Part shown: one piece after another, positions 50,360-61,590 of the stretch
Layout of the letters: each line of letters opens with the position of its first letter
Position numbering within the stretch: position 1 is the stretch's first letter
NCBI GenBank assembly: GCA_000181795.3
Contig: CM012953.1
Coordinates: 17,812,378-17,876,377 of the forward strand
Direction of reading: 5' to 3'
DNA from: Trichinella spiralis
Lineage: Eukaryota; Nematoda; Enoplea; Trichinellida; Trichinellidae
DNA: 64,000 nucleotides
Notes under the pieces: model-generated
Seen by the model: only the letters and a program-made list of their open reading frames with translations
What the model was told of the DNA's origin: nothing
Databases searched by the model: none
Made by a program: the position numbers and the translations under genes

Positions 50360-50515
50360 GTGTTGTAGCATTTGCAGTTGAAAACGTAAAAGTGCATGTT
50401 CTTCTTTCAGCATGAAAAATTTTTCATCAATGAAATCTTCCCTGAATCTGCGTACAAGTTTCAGTTTTCTCGTTGAATTACCATTGCGAAGGCGACGTTT
50501 GCTATATTTCTCCAT
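50360..50515 (-). pseudogene. Duplicated exon 1 of the C/EBP-like bZIP gene
   Basis: Same 52 codons as 38,689-38,844 with four apparent amino-acid changes around the basic region (NSNS to NGNS, DYIYE to DFIDE, and an ATG-flanking change). The frame is intact and the GT donor dinucleotide is kept, but exon 2 is absent. It reads on for about 30 codons into foreign sequence, so it is probably a dead copy. Confidence 0.7.
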
Positions 50516-53443
50516 CAGATGAATTTTGAAGCTTAGACACACCCACACGCACGACAGTTCAATTTAGCGTAGCTAGGATTTATTTTCTTCACAGAAAGAA
50601 ATTTCCAAAAACTTCAAAAGTCTTTATAAGCACCAAGCAACATGGCATACTGTATTATAAAAAGTTGTGCTTGAACTTTTGTCAACGCAATTTTAACCAG
50701 TGTTAACAAAGGATAGAAAAAATGCTATTGACAGGTTTATTTAGTGTCAGAGTTCGTCGATCTTTGACTTTTCAAAAAAAAGAAATTAAATAAAGAAAGA
50801 CAACACTTGCATACAAGAAGAGAAATTTCAAGGTTGCACTAAAGATCATGCCGTGACATACGCGTTCATTTTTATTCTTCTTCGTTTTTTTGAAGATGAC
50901 TTATTATTTTATAAATTACTCCAAAAAATGAACTAATAATAACATAGCGTCATTCAAATATTGTTAATTTTCTTACTTTTTAAACATCGTTTGACAATAT
51001 TACATATAATTGTTTTTTAAAAATACAATCATAAAAATATCCCAACGGATCATTAGAATCAATATTTAATTCCATGATTAGCTTGCTTTTAAAAATTCAA
51101 AATAACTGAACATACTATAATAAATTAGAAGTTAACAGTAGAAACAAAAGAAAGAAAAGCAGGTGCAAAAAGAAAATTATTAATCTCTTTTTATTACAGT
51201 TTGACAAACATTACAAATACAAATGTCGAATGAAATTATGTTGCAAAATCATCAATCGCTAGGATAGCATTTCTTCTCATGCGGAAACTTAGTTTATGTA
51301 TTGTTCACAATTTGAAAAGAGAACAATATACCTGCATGTATAGTCATAGAACCGCTGAAATGAACCAGAACAAAAATGATTCAAATACAAATTCATTCAA
51401 CATTCACATATGCCCTTACAGCATTATTCTGTTAGCAGTAGATCTGTGTACGGCATCTCCGCTTGTAAGCAATTCAGCTTTCTCGACATCCGCAGAATTA
51501 TGTGCGAAACTGGGTATTTCGTCTTTTTTGATGAATTCATTTTATCATTGTTGTGGCTTTGAATATCCTGTGGAGTACTATGAGCATGGAAAACGTCTTG
51601 CGGTATGCATCAGCCAACAATTCAACGCTCGCACTCGCCATCTCTCAATATAGGAAGGTTAACGATGAATTATTAGCGTTATCGAAAAGCGCGCGAAAGA
51701 AGCACAGAAGGACAGAGAAAGCTTTCTTGCAGCTTTCATTACAGGAACTAACTGACACCTCCATCTTGTTTATGCGGGCGGACTTGGATATACATTGTTC
51801 TGATGTTCGCTTGCGATTTCACTCAAAATTAGCGGAAATGGATGAGTATCTTCTATCTGTGGGTTGATGTAAGGAAGGTCTGGCCGTCGGGGGGTCCGAG
51901 ATACGCACACCTGATCACCATCAAACGGATATCCTTCCTCAAAATTCAACAACGCTTCTACAACTTTCTGCAAACGAGTCGTCTTCTTTGCAAGGCTGAA
52001 TCGCAGAAACGCAATTTCGTGCATCGTGCAAATTGCCGCCGTTGTGTACGCTGCGTCTCAGATGACCAGAATGTAAACGACAGAACTGTTCGCCGTCGAG
52101 TTTGGCGAAATCTGTTTGTATTCAGGCTAAAAGTCAAATCATTTTCATTCTGATAGGTCGTTGGTTTCAGCTACTTTCATTGATCTCTGATTGACTGAGA
52201 GACGTTTATTAAATGTTTAGAAGCTCGACACACATTGACCGAATCGAACCCCACAGCTTCGTTTCCTGCATCCTGGTACCATATCAGAAACTTTACATAG
52301 ACTTCATGATTTTTAATTTATCTTCAATTTGTAGCGGTAGCTTGAGGAACATTTTTCATCAAGGTTCATACAAAATATATCTCATTCTTGGACAGAAAGA
52401 GAACCGGCCAGCGAAGATGACTCATGAAAGCCCCGATTTTGGCTTCGCCTGCTTTTCCATTCTTGTTTGAATTTTCATGGCTTCCGTAAATTAGTGAAAT
52501 CAATCTAAAAAAGAATTGAATTATTTTCATTTCATTTTCCAGGAATTTACTGTCGTGAAATGAAAAGAGAAAAACATTTAACAAAAAAACTGAAATTTTT
52601 ACAGCCCATTTACAAAAAATCAAATCACATTAAAATTATGTTAAACTATTTTACATTTATATTATAGGAAAGAATCCATAAAAGTTTTAAACAAGTTGGC
52701 CACAGCCACAAAGTAGAGAAACTCTCTAGTAAAGCTATTCAAAACAACAACAACAAGACAAATAACAATAATAAACTGCTGAAAATAAGAAAACAACTTA
52801 CACAATAGTTGAACATTTCAGAAACCTTTGACATATGGAGTGCTCTTCAAAAACACAAAAAAATCACAGATGAAAGCTTTTTACGCTTACACAACTTTTC
52901 TTTGGTAACATTTTTTGTTCGCTTAGTCCACGAGATTTCTGTGGTATTAGCATTCGTAAAATATGTATTCATTGCATGCCAGTATAACCGTAACAGTACA
53001 AAACCTAAATAATATACATCGTAGGAAAAACCAGCTACATAATGCTGCACATAAGTACACGTACATGCACATCTTCCTGATCTTCAAGATCGAGATAAAG
53101 TACTGTAAACAACTGTATTCAATTTATAAATGAATAAAAAAATTAAAATTAAACAAAGGATATAATTAAAATAATAAGCTTTCTTTCCAAGGAACACTTA
53201 ACACTGTTTAGTCTGCTTTTTAAGTGAACATTTTTGTTAGCAACAAAATTCCCGTCGCTTTCTCGCAAGAGAACTGCATATATTTCAGACTGTAGAACTG
53301 GATTGTGGCTAACCGAACGCACTCGTTTTGCGTTCACACCCAATCGCTTGTCTGCAAAACTAAGTCTAATAACTGTACTATTTACTCAGTGTTCTGAACT
53401 CATCTGCTAAAATTCCACAACAATTGGCTGTTTGCAGATAGGA

Positions 53444-53780
53444 TGTACGGTGATTCATAAGTAATTTGCTTATGACTTGTATCCTTTTATTAGTGTATAT
53501 TTGTAATTTCAGATGACGAGAACATCGGATATGAACTACCGTATACCGGCTGATACCTGAAGATCAGTAGTAGCTGGTGGTGACGTAACTAGTGTTGGTT
53601 TTTGCACCTCTGGAAAGCAGTTTGCTAATCTTCTCTTTCTGTGACATGGTTGTCACTGTCATTGTTCACGCCGTTCTTACTTTTTTGTAGTTTTATGTGC
53701 TATATTTACTCTTCCATAAACAGTTATTTTATATATTACGTATCATTGTTCACACGTAATGCGTAACGCGCTCATCTACA
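53444..53780 (+). mobile_element. LTR-like segment, family A, copy 2
   Basis: Aligns to 41,762-42,090, with the start hairpin at 53,456-53,474 and ctaccgta at about 53,537. Confidence 0.55.
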
Positions 53781-53783
53781 TAC

Positions 53784-55262
53784 GTGTGCTCTGAATTTAA
53801 TAGAAAACCGCTGGAAGCAAAGGATGACAAATTACAAATGGGGTCCTGTCCCAGAACGACATACTGCCACGTTAATAGACGATGTGAACGACGACAAAGT
53901 ACTGAAAACATACCTGAAGGAGATTTTCATCCCGCTGAAATCAGATATGTCATCTCCCGACTGGACGATCGTCTACCCATTGGAGGTGATAATAGTTCCC
54001 GATACCAACTGTGAAGAAACTGTCCACCGACTCTGACAGGGGACGGTTGTGAAGAAAGTTCGACTAAGCCCTCCCTGTCTGAAGATGTATTTCAGCAAAA
54101 GCATCCAGCCACGCTTGAAGCCAGATTAGAGAAAGTAGAAGAATACTGTATGCGACCGGTGGGAAACCAGCCCACACGCGAACGTCTTCTGTCGTTGAGA
54201 CTTCTGGATGGAAGCTCACGTAAGGCGGATGATCCATTAGCATTAGCGACCGAGGTAGTCATCGACGATACGCCGATTACGCAAGGTGGGATACGGGGAT
54301 TCTCCATTTAATTTTTGCTCGATTCAGAGGCTGCTATTTGAACCATATCCAAAGATGTTTTGGGATAAGTTGGACATCAGTGATCAGGACGACGTAGGAC
54401 TAACTTATTGATTACTTGTGACGATATGCAGGAAGGGAGGGACCTCAACGCGCGCGAAGCAGTTTCTGTCCTGGTGGTATTCGGTAGTTGAAAACACCAG
54501 CTACCATTCGTGGTCGCAGAATATCTCTCTTTTCTGGGAATTCTTGTTGTGAACTTCTTCATGTGGAAGAAAAGTCGCTGAATATGGTGAAACCTACCAA
54601 GATGGTTGTATGGGTGGAAATAGCTAGACGGCACGGACCTCATGGCGAGATGAGATGCGGAGGTACCGTACACATAACCGCCAATGTGACAACGACAGTA
54701 ATAACAATGCGAGAGTTAACAGCAACGAACTGCAAAGACGACACCCGTGAAAAGATAGCCGGTCTGTTGCGACAGTATGTTGAGACCACCTCAATGTCAG
54801 ACGGTGATCTAGGTCGCAGTAGCATCAGACATAACAGGTTGAGGAAATTTGTCGAAAGTGTGAAACCCATCAAAAAGGCGCTGAGTAGACTGTCGATTCA
54901 AGAAGAAGAGACAGAATGAAGAGAAATGCAAAGTATGATGGAATGAGGCCTGATCGAAGCAGCTAATTTACGTTGGTCCTATCCTGTGGTACTCGCGAAA
55001 ATGAAGGATGGTATCTCGCGGTTCTGCATCGACTACCAGAAATTTAACGAAGTTGCTAATTCTACATATGGAAGCCACAACAAGCGACCAGCCAGGATGT
55101 TCGAAAGGACTCTGAAAATGGAACTGGACCACTAAAAGTGACGTGCGTCAGCGAGCTGGCGTAGAACAGATCGCCAAAAAGATTGGTACGACAAACACGC
55201 CACAGGCACGATGTTCATAGCAGGTGACCGAGTCTGGCTGAAAGTTCCGCAGATTTCCAAAT
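53784..55262 (+). pseudogene. Ty3/gypsy gag-protease-RT start joined to integrase end, copy B
   Basis: A gag-like part (53,784-54,040) and a protease start with the same Glu-for-Gly change (54,310-54,340) are followed by a pol frame at 54,560-54,919 continuing past TGA. The pol frame includes GDLGRSS..., CGLIEAANLRWSYPVVLAKM and RFCIDYQKFNEV, the RT N-terminus. At about 55,140 it jumps to WYDKHATG...AGDRVWLKVP, the C-terminal end of a gypsy integrase, so the RT core, RNase H and integrase core are deleted. Confidence 0.65.
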
Positions 55263-55263
55263 T

Positions 55264-55506
55264 ATGTCAGAATCCATATCCGGTTGCACATACCGTGTAC
55301 AGCAGTGCAGAAGACAGAAAAAGGTGGTTCCATACATGACGGTGGTGCGTTTTTTGAGAGCACTGCGGCGGTTCATCTCTCAGAGCGGTCGTCTTAAGTT
55401 GCTGCAATCGGATAACTTCCGGACGTTCCATTCGGCGAGCCGGTTATGGAAGCTGCTGTTTAACAACCGCAATTGGAAAGTGGTTCAGGATCAGCTGGCC
55501 AAATAA
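55264..55506 (+). pseudogene. BEL/Pao integrase fragment
   Basis: VVRFLRALRRFISQSGRLKL followed by LQSDNFRTFHSASRLWKLLF matches the second-Asp region of BEL/Pao integrases (FI-ALRRF...R-G...SDN). It ends VQDQLAK and a stop. It directly follows a gypsy integrase end, so two retroelement classes are joined here. Confidence 0.65.
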
Positions 55507-56740
55507 GGATTGTGATCTTGTGATCTTTGATGCTGGTGTTTAAGTTCATTTGTTATCGAGTCTGCTATATTCTGAGGCACAATAAATAAACTTGCTGTTA
55601 ATGAAATAAGTGCATTTGTTTTCTTGTAATGAACGACCTTCAGCTTACCTGTGACTCGATTTGAACTGCGCGCATTGACGCAAAGTGTAATCTACAGTCC
55701 ACTGCTAGTTGGCGTATTTTTGTCGCCAAGATTTTGCTTGGATCTCTGGGCTCTTACTTTCTCTGTTGTTTTCTGTGGTATATTTACTCTTCAGTAAACA
55801 GTTATCTTACATATTACGTCTCCTTGTTAACATCTAATGCTTAACACGCGCTGATCTACATCAAAGCGCCTCGAAGATAATAGAAAACCGCTTGAAGCAA
55901 AGGTTGACACGTTACATTAGCTAATAATTCTGATAAGTGATTGGGCAAATCACTCGTGCATTTGATTTGCTATTATGCTTTAATCATTGATTGAATAATT
56001 AATCTTTATCAACTTTTCTCCAAATATGGGAAGTACTGCCATTAAATTAAATTACGGTTTGGTCGCTGATAGGTTGTACGGCGATTCATCGGTAATTGGC
56101 TAATGAGTTATGTTATTCTATTATTTACCCAGTTTCAATCACTAATTGGTCAAATAACTTATGGCATTTGATTAGCCACTCAACTTTGATCATTTATTGG
56201 ATGATTGTTCTCCATGAAAGTTTTCCCAAATATGGGTGCTTCCCCATTAAATTTGGACATAAATAATCGCATTTCTCAATTTTGAAAACAAAGTTCTTCT
56301 TTATATATAATGTAGATTAGTGATAGCTTACTTTTATGCGTGAAAGGAATTACAGTTATTCTGAAGTATGGTCATGATTAGTATTTAACTTCCTTACATT
56401 TGTTAAGAATTTTCTGTGCATATTTTTAATCCCAAAATTTAAAAAGATGTTTCACTTTCCATGAATGTCTCAATAAAGAAGTGATACGGCAATATTGGTG
56501 ATTAAAAATAAGTATTTTTTACATTTTTACATTCACTGTTCAAATAATGACCTGCTTTTGTAATTTTGTTTCTTCATGTCTGTGCTAATCAGCAGACTGC
56601 TTTGCACAGAAACATTTCTGCTTTTCGCTACAATCGCTTCCGAATTAGACAAATATATAGCATACAATTTCATCTTACAACAGCAGTCAATCAACAACAA
56701 ACAACAATCAATAATAATCAACAACAAACATTCGAACTAT
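55507..56740. repeat. LTR debris and AT-rich DNA
   Basis: 55,705-55,920 resembles the right part of family-A LTRs plus the start of the internal region. 56,060-56,130 resembles their left end (gttgtacggcgattcatcgg). The order is rearranged. From 56,250 to 56,740 nothing is recognised. Confidence 0.5.
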
Positions 56741-56741
56741 A

Positions 56742-57577
56742 CTACAACATATACAATGGACAAAAATGAACTATACAATAATAATGAATATTGCAGAAGT
56801 GCTGTAATCGTGCAAGTGCAGAAGTATGATAAGATACAGCACTTGAAAAATGTTCTGTAGTGATTTCATTACGATGTAATCTGTATGTAAGCGCAGCTAC
56901 CAGTCGCTGCTGGTCTCTGTAAGCTGCGCTACCTCTTATGAAGACTCTTCCCCGCGTAAAGCTATAATCTATTTGCTGCGCCATCGTGTCAGTTTTACCC
57001 TGTTCATCGATGATCAATTGTAGAAACTGATAAAACCCCATGTGGTGCTTTCGTGCTCCTTTGTTCATGCGGCGGTGTCAACCTTCCAGATGGTTGTTGG
57101 TCCACACTGCCACACTATGGACATTCAAAAGCAAAATTTTAGGAGCCGGAAGCCTTTCCCGCTGGAATTACTGGAACAATGCTTCTTCCACTTGACCTGA
57201 TGTCACATTTTAAGATTTCGAATCCCACGGTTACAATGCTAAGGCCATTAGCATTTTTACTTTTTGCTTCACTTCCTGATTATGAATATAATCATTTCTT
57301 AAGCCAAGTCAGCCACTGCACGGCTTGGCAAAAGTGGAAGAAGCAACCTTGCACCCAGATGTTGGGAAAGTTCCCTTGAATGGCCGCGATCAAGGCTGTT
57401 TCAAAATCGCAAACAAATTTCGCCGGATTAAGTTGGAGGCCAAGTTCTTCCGCTTTGGAATGGAGCACTTCAAATATCCGGCTATACGCGAGGAGATCTC
57501 TCCAAATCGTCATACTATGTACGACCCGTAGCAGTTTACCCCTCATGAACAGATGAAGATATTAGTATGGGAGAATC
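56742..57577 (-). pseudogene. MULE transposase no. 1, C-terminal part
   Basis: Mutator-like (FLYWCH-MULE) transposase. Motifs: KFVCDFETALIAAIQGNFPN (second catalytic Asp), QGCFFHFCQAV, TNNHLEGWH and MGFYQFLQLIIDEQGKT. Several stops and frameshifts between 57,070 and 57,292. It continues from the part at 61,167-61,590, being split by the piggyBac-type insertion at TTAA 57,578-57,581. Confidence 0.85.
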
Positions 57578-57581
57578 TTAA
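57578..57581 (-). other. TTAA target-site copy and piggyBac end (ccc)
   Basis: TTAA followed on the plus strand by cccattcaaacc, as expected for a piggyBac-family terminus. The other TTAA is at 61,163-61,166. On either side, MULE no. 1 coding meets in frame once one TTAA is counted. Confidence 0.75.
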
Positions 57582-58475
57582 CCCATTCAAACCTGCATTT
57601 TTTTCTGTGGAGCAATGTTTTTTTTAATACGCAATTTGATCACGTTATGGTGTGTGTATAAAAATTCTAAAAGGAATTATTGTTGCGATAATATTATTGT
57701 CATTTTAAAGTGATACAGTGGGCCTCAAAGGGGTACACGTTTCTATAACTAAATGTGAATACGTTTATTGTTCTTATGTACTCAGGCATGCAATAATTGG
57801 AAAACAAATAATTAGTTATAAAATTCTGTAAAGCAGTTTATGTTGCAACTTAGGCATAGGTAAACACTGCATTTATTGCACAGGCACGTCGCTAATTTAG
57901 AACACAGTCTGCATCTTCTTCGCGTTTGAGTGATTTCTGGCCAGTGGCTACTTTGGTCCTTTGCTACTTCTCTTGAGACGTCAGTTGGTCGTCTTCCCAA
58001 TCATCTTGATGTAAGGGGTGGTGGCGTTGGAGATGATGCACGAAAATGGCTTCTGAAAGTTGCAATAAGCTTGTTCACAAGACACAAGGACTGACTATCG
58101 TGGCAAGTGAAGCTTAGTAGGTCCATTGTGCCTGTGCATGTTCCAGGCATCTCTTTGCTGCCTCTCTTATACAGTTGCCATGCATTTGTCATGGCAGTGT
58201 TGATGATCCAAAAAAATGCGACGGGTCCATTTTCAGCTTTTGTGTTCGATGCGGTATAGAGCAGCAAGCATGATGTTCAAGTCTATGCCGCCCATATTCA
58301 TGTTGTAATTTTTTGTAATGTTTGGGATTTCAAGTCCATTACTTTTCGCTGTCTGCCATCCCATCTTTTCACAGTTAATTTTGGTTTTATACCAAGATAT
58401 GTCGATGTCGCTGTGACGCGTCTGTTATCATACCAAGCAACTGCGATGATGGGGTAGACCCGATTTCCCCCTGAC
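57582..58475 (-). pseudogene. piggyBac-type transposase, C-terminal part
   Basis: Reads AWYDNRRVTATSTYLGIKP, then KVMDLEIPNITKNYNMNMGG (piggyBac Y-N-x-x-M-G-G-x-D motif) and a W-x-x-x-IFW-like helix. It ends in the cysteine-rich domain RRCRLCSKLATCLCNKC (57,812-58,000). Stop codons and frameshifts lie between these pieces. Confidence 0.8.
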
Positions 58476-58479
58476 TCCG

Positions 58480-58850
58480 CCTACTTTTTCGCAGTAAAAT
58501 TTCATTCGTTGCTGCTCTGACGCGTGCCTGTAAATTTCATTTGTTGTCACTTCTTTGCATTTTATTTGTCAAATATTATTTCATTCTATTTGTTAAATTT
58601 TGTTTCATTTTATTTGTTAAATTTTATTTCATTTTATTTGTCAATTTTCATTTCATTCTATTTGTGAAATTTTATTTAATTTTATTTGTCAAATTTCATT
58701 TCATTCTATTTGTCAAATTTTATTCCTAACCTTTTGACTATTTTATTGTAATTCTGTTGTTCTCAAAAACAGGAAAGTAAGAGAATGAAATTACTATGAA
58801 AAAATAAGAAAAACAAAACAAAACAATACAATACAATACAATACAGACTG
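58480..58850 (-). repeat. Dispersed element with a 24-bp tandem repeat (copy 2, inverted)
   Basis: About seven 24-bp units; inverse of 43,110-43,460. Because 24 is divisible by three it reads as an octapeptide repeat (LFVKFYFI-like) on the plus strand, which is an artefact. It lies between the end of MULE no. 2 and the resumption of piggyBac coding, and may be the terminal region of MULE no. 2. Confidence 0.85.
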
Positions 58851-59269
58851 AAGCAAAATGGCGGTTTTTATACTGTATTAATGTAAATATCACTTATGGA
58901 AGAATTCGGCAGTATTTTTGTTTCCATGTTCATTGCAATGTTCTGAATTTCACATACCAAATTACATTTTACATTTTACATATAGTTAAATGCGTAGGTC
59001 ATGGTTTTATTTATTTGAGAAGACATTAATCAAACTATTTTTACATAGCACGGAATCTCCTGATCTATCGTATTTATACCGCTTTATTCAGCAGTACAAA
59101 GTATAACAGTATAATACAAAACACCAATATAACAATATAATACAATACAAAACAAACAAACAATATAATAAAACAAAACATCATACAATAGAAAAGCAAT
59201 TAAAAACTGTACAAGATTAAATGAAAATAATGCAGTTGTACAAAAAAGGCTGGCACTCAGTAATGGTAC

Positions 59270-60645
59270 GCCACAGCTCTTAGAAACTGCTCCAGTGTAC
59301 GCGTACCGCCATTGTATTCTGCAGTCAACGCTGCTATGCGTTGCTGCAGTTCTTCATATTTCTTATTTTTTATCTGTAAATCACTGGCGGTAACGCCTGA
59401 TGATCACTGTTGTCACTTGTTGAAACAACGTTTCCGTTGATCCCTGCTCATCGATCAGCAACTGGAGCAGTTCATAAAAGCCGAGGTGTCGCTTCCCCGC
59501 AAGTCGGTTCATTTTGAAGTGCCAGCCTTCCAAATCATTGTTCGTACGAATATTTACATTATATACATTCCACATCGGCAGTCTGTCAGGGAGCATCCAT
59601 TCCACTCTGAAGTAATTGAACAAGGCTGCTATTGAACCCGTAGCATCTCTGCCAAGCAGCTCCACGGCAACAGGTACATCATGAGGCGGCAAAAAAGCCG
59701 TTGCCAGCAACATTTTGACTTTATTCTTCGTTGCCGCTTCATTGATGTAGCTGGTTTGCATCCCAAAATCCGTCACCTTCCGCAGAACTGCTTGGCAGAA
59801 ATGGAAATAACAGCCTTGTATGTTGACCCCCGGAAATGTCCCCTGCAGTGCAGGGATCAGGGCGCTCTCAAAATCGCAAATTACTGCTTGCGGCTGTAGG
59901 ACCACCCCCAATGCTGCCGCCTTTAAAATTAAATTATCGAAAATTTCACGATACGTAGAGAGATCTTTATGGACGGTTAAACAATAAACAAGTGGCAATA
60001 AAAACATGTATGGTGAACATCTGCTGGTACCATTCTGGAACTATTTTGAAAGTTCCATCCATGGATCAGACAGAATGCTCAGATAAAATTGATAGATTTT
60101 CTTCTGTACAAAATATTAAAATAGAATTATGTACATTATTATATAATAAAAAACGGCGATCAGACTTCGTCATTCGCCACTGGGGTGGAATCTCCAGCTG
60201 CTGGCGAGTTGGCGAAGTCTTGGAAATTTTAGTGCCCGTTTTCTGTACATTGCCGTTTTAACACTTTTAAAGGTTGGAAACTGACCAGCAGTTTCCAAAT
60301 CAGCAGATGCACTGCTTGCTTCTTCGTGGTATATTTGCGGGACGGTCTTCATTTCCTCCGCAGCCCGTCGCTTGAGAACAGCTTTTTTCTCCATTTTATA
60401 AAGGATGTCATTGTCAGGGATGCAATCATCTGCATGAGGATTACAATCCAAGACTGCGTCCACATCCAAGTTCGTGTGGATTGAACCCCGGCATCCTTTT
60501 TTAACCTACATGATGAACTTGAACTGAATGAACAGAAATGAGATATTAGATAAAATATTAATTACCCGACGGCAAACCCACTGTTTATCTTGCATGTTCG
60601 TACGTTTCAAATTGTAAACTCTTCCTTCATGTACTAAATTACAAT
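59270..60645 (-). pseudogene. MULE transposase no. 2 with FLYWCH domain
   Basis: The FLYWCH remnant NLVHEGRVYNLKRTNMQDKQ...WVCRR is followed by a 56-nt GT-AG intron (60,562-60,507) and VKKGCRGSI. Then come HADDCIPDNDILYKMEKKAV, DGTFKIVPEWYQQMFTIHV (first catalytic Asp), VICDFESALIPALQGTFPG (second Asp), QGCYFHFCQAV and NNDLEGWHFKMN (Glu). The end is LEQFLRAVAYHY at about 59,270. Breaks seen: a frame change near 60,225, TGA just before DGTF near 60,070, and one near 59,385. The FLYWCH start is missing because the element abuts piggyBac coding at about 60,645. Confidence 0.85.
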
Positions 60646-61162
60646 TGGGCAGATATTGCTTGAGCTTGTGCTTTCCTTTGTAAGCAATAATTTGTTCATC
60701 CACACATTGCATTTCTTCATTTTTGGTTTCCACGCAACATTTCCCGAACATTTCAAGCAACGGTCGAATCTTACAAAGCCGATCATAATTTGGATCATCT
60801 CTGTCCAGTATAGTTTGCAAGTTATCATTGAAATGCAGATAACGCATTGTTTCTATAAAACGGTTACGAGTCAACCAATTTGCGATACTGTTAACACGAA
60901 AATTTGCTGACCAGTACATCTGATATCTGGACATCGGAATTATTCCCATTTTTACCAGGGTACCAACAAAAAGCTCAATATCGTGCCTTGAGAAATGAAC
61001 TCGCAGGTTGTTGTTCTGAACAGCGTAGGTAGTTGACTGATCGACTATATATTGGAACATTTCATCCGTAAAATATTTTTTGAAATACATGAGTGGAGAT
61101 CCAATTTCAGTCACAGTTCTTTCATCACTTTCAAAACGACGTTTACAAGAAATATTCTGCAC
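60646..61162 (-). pseudogene. piggyBac-type transposase, N-terminal half of the catalytic domain
   Basis: SPLMYFKKYFTDEMFQYIVD, FVGTLVKMGIIPMSRYQMYW, ETMRYLHFNDN, KIRPLLEMF and CVDEQIIAYKGKHKLKQYLP. The Asp in VDEQ is the first catalytic residue. The region with the second and third Asp is missing, replaced by MULE no. 2. The 5' terminus next to TTAA is ctg rather than the expected ccc, so the 5' end is truncated or mutated. Confidence 0.85.
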
Positions 61163-61166
61163 AGTT

Positions 61167-61590
61167 AAAGGTCCCATCCCCGCACCAGCAGTTACTCTGA
61201 GCCAGCAGCCACGGATCGGTGGCAAATATCAATATATCATTGGTCGGCGAATGATACATTAAAAATTGCTCACCGGATTTTGTTTTTGTGTGCTCAGCAG
61301 TGAGCTGCAGCTCCAGCCGATTTGCCCATCCTTCCATCCATCCAGGCGTGGATACCTCCTGGCCTGACGGTTGTACACTGTGTGCAACACCTGGTCCCAC
61401 GTTGGAAAATATGCGGCAGTGTCTAGGCTGGTGAAGGCATTACTTGCGAACTCATCGTAAATCTCCATCACCCGTCTCGGATCTTCTGGCGCGAGACGTC
61501 CTAACTTGTCAAGCTGCTCGTGATGGTAGACTGCGTGGGGGTTTACTGCCTTTATAGCTGATGTATTGGGTTGGTTCTCACTCAGAAGGT
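61167..61590 (-). pseudogene. MULE transposase no. 1, N-terminal part
   Basis: NPHAVYHHEQLDKLGRLAPE, FPTWDQVLHTVYNRQARRYP, ILIFATDPWLLAQSNCWCGD ending in DGTF at the TTAA. The FLYWCH domain is absent. The left flank meets BEL/Pao gag at about 61,590. Confidence 0.8.

Larger units (their letters stand above)
50356..54500 (+). repeat. Segmental duplication, copy B (direct)
   Basis: Partner of 38,685-43,100. Left of the breakpoint is BEL/Pao debris instead of the bZIP intron. Right of about 53,440 divergence rises at the LTR-like boundary. Confidence 0.9.

Noticed and set aside
58541-58729. Octapeptide-repeat protein (LFVKFYFI-like)
   Set aside because: It is the 24-bp minisatellite read in frame; the inverse copy at 43,197-43,397 gives another octapeptide, so it is not a gene.
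61143-61225. piggyBac start codon upstream of SPLMYF within the MULE sequence
   Set aside because: The upstream residues of that frame come from MULE DNA read in another frame across the TTAA junction.
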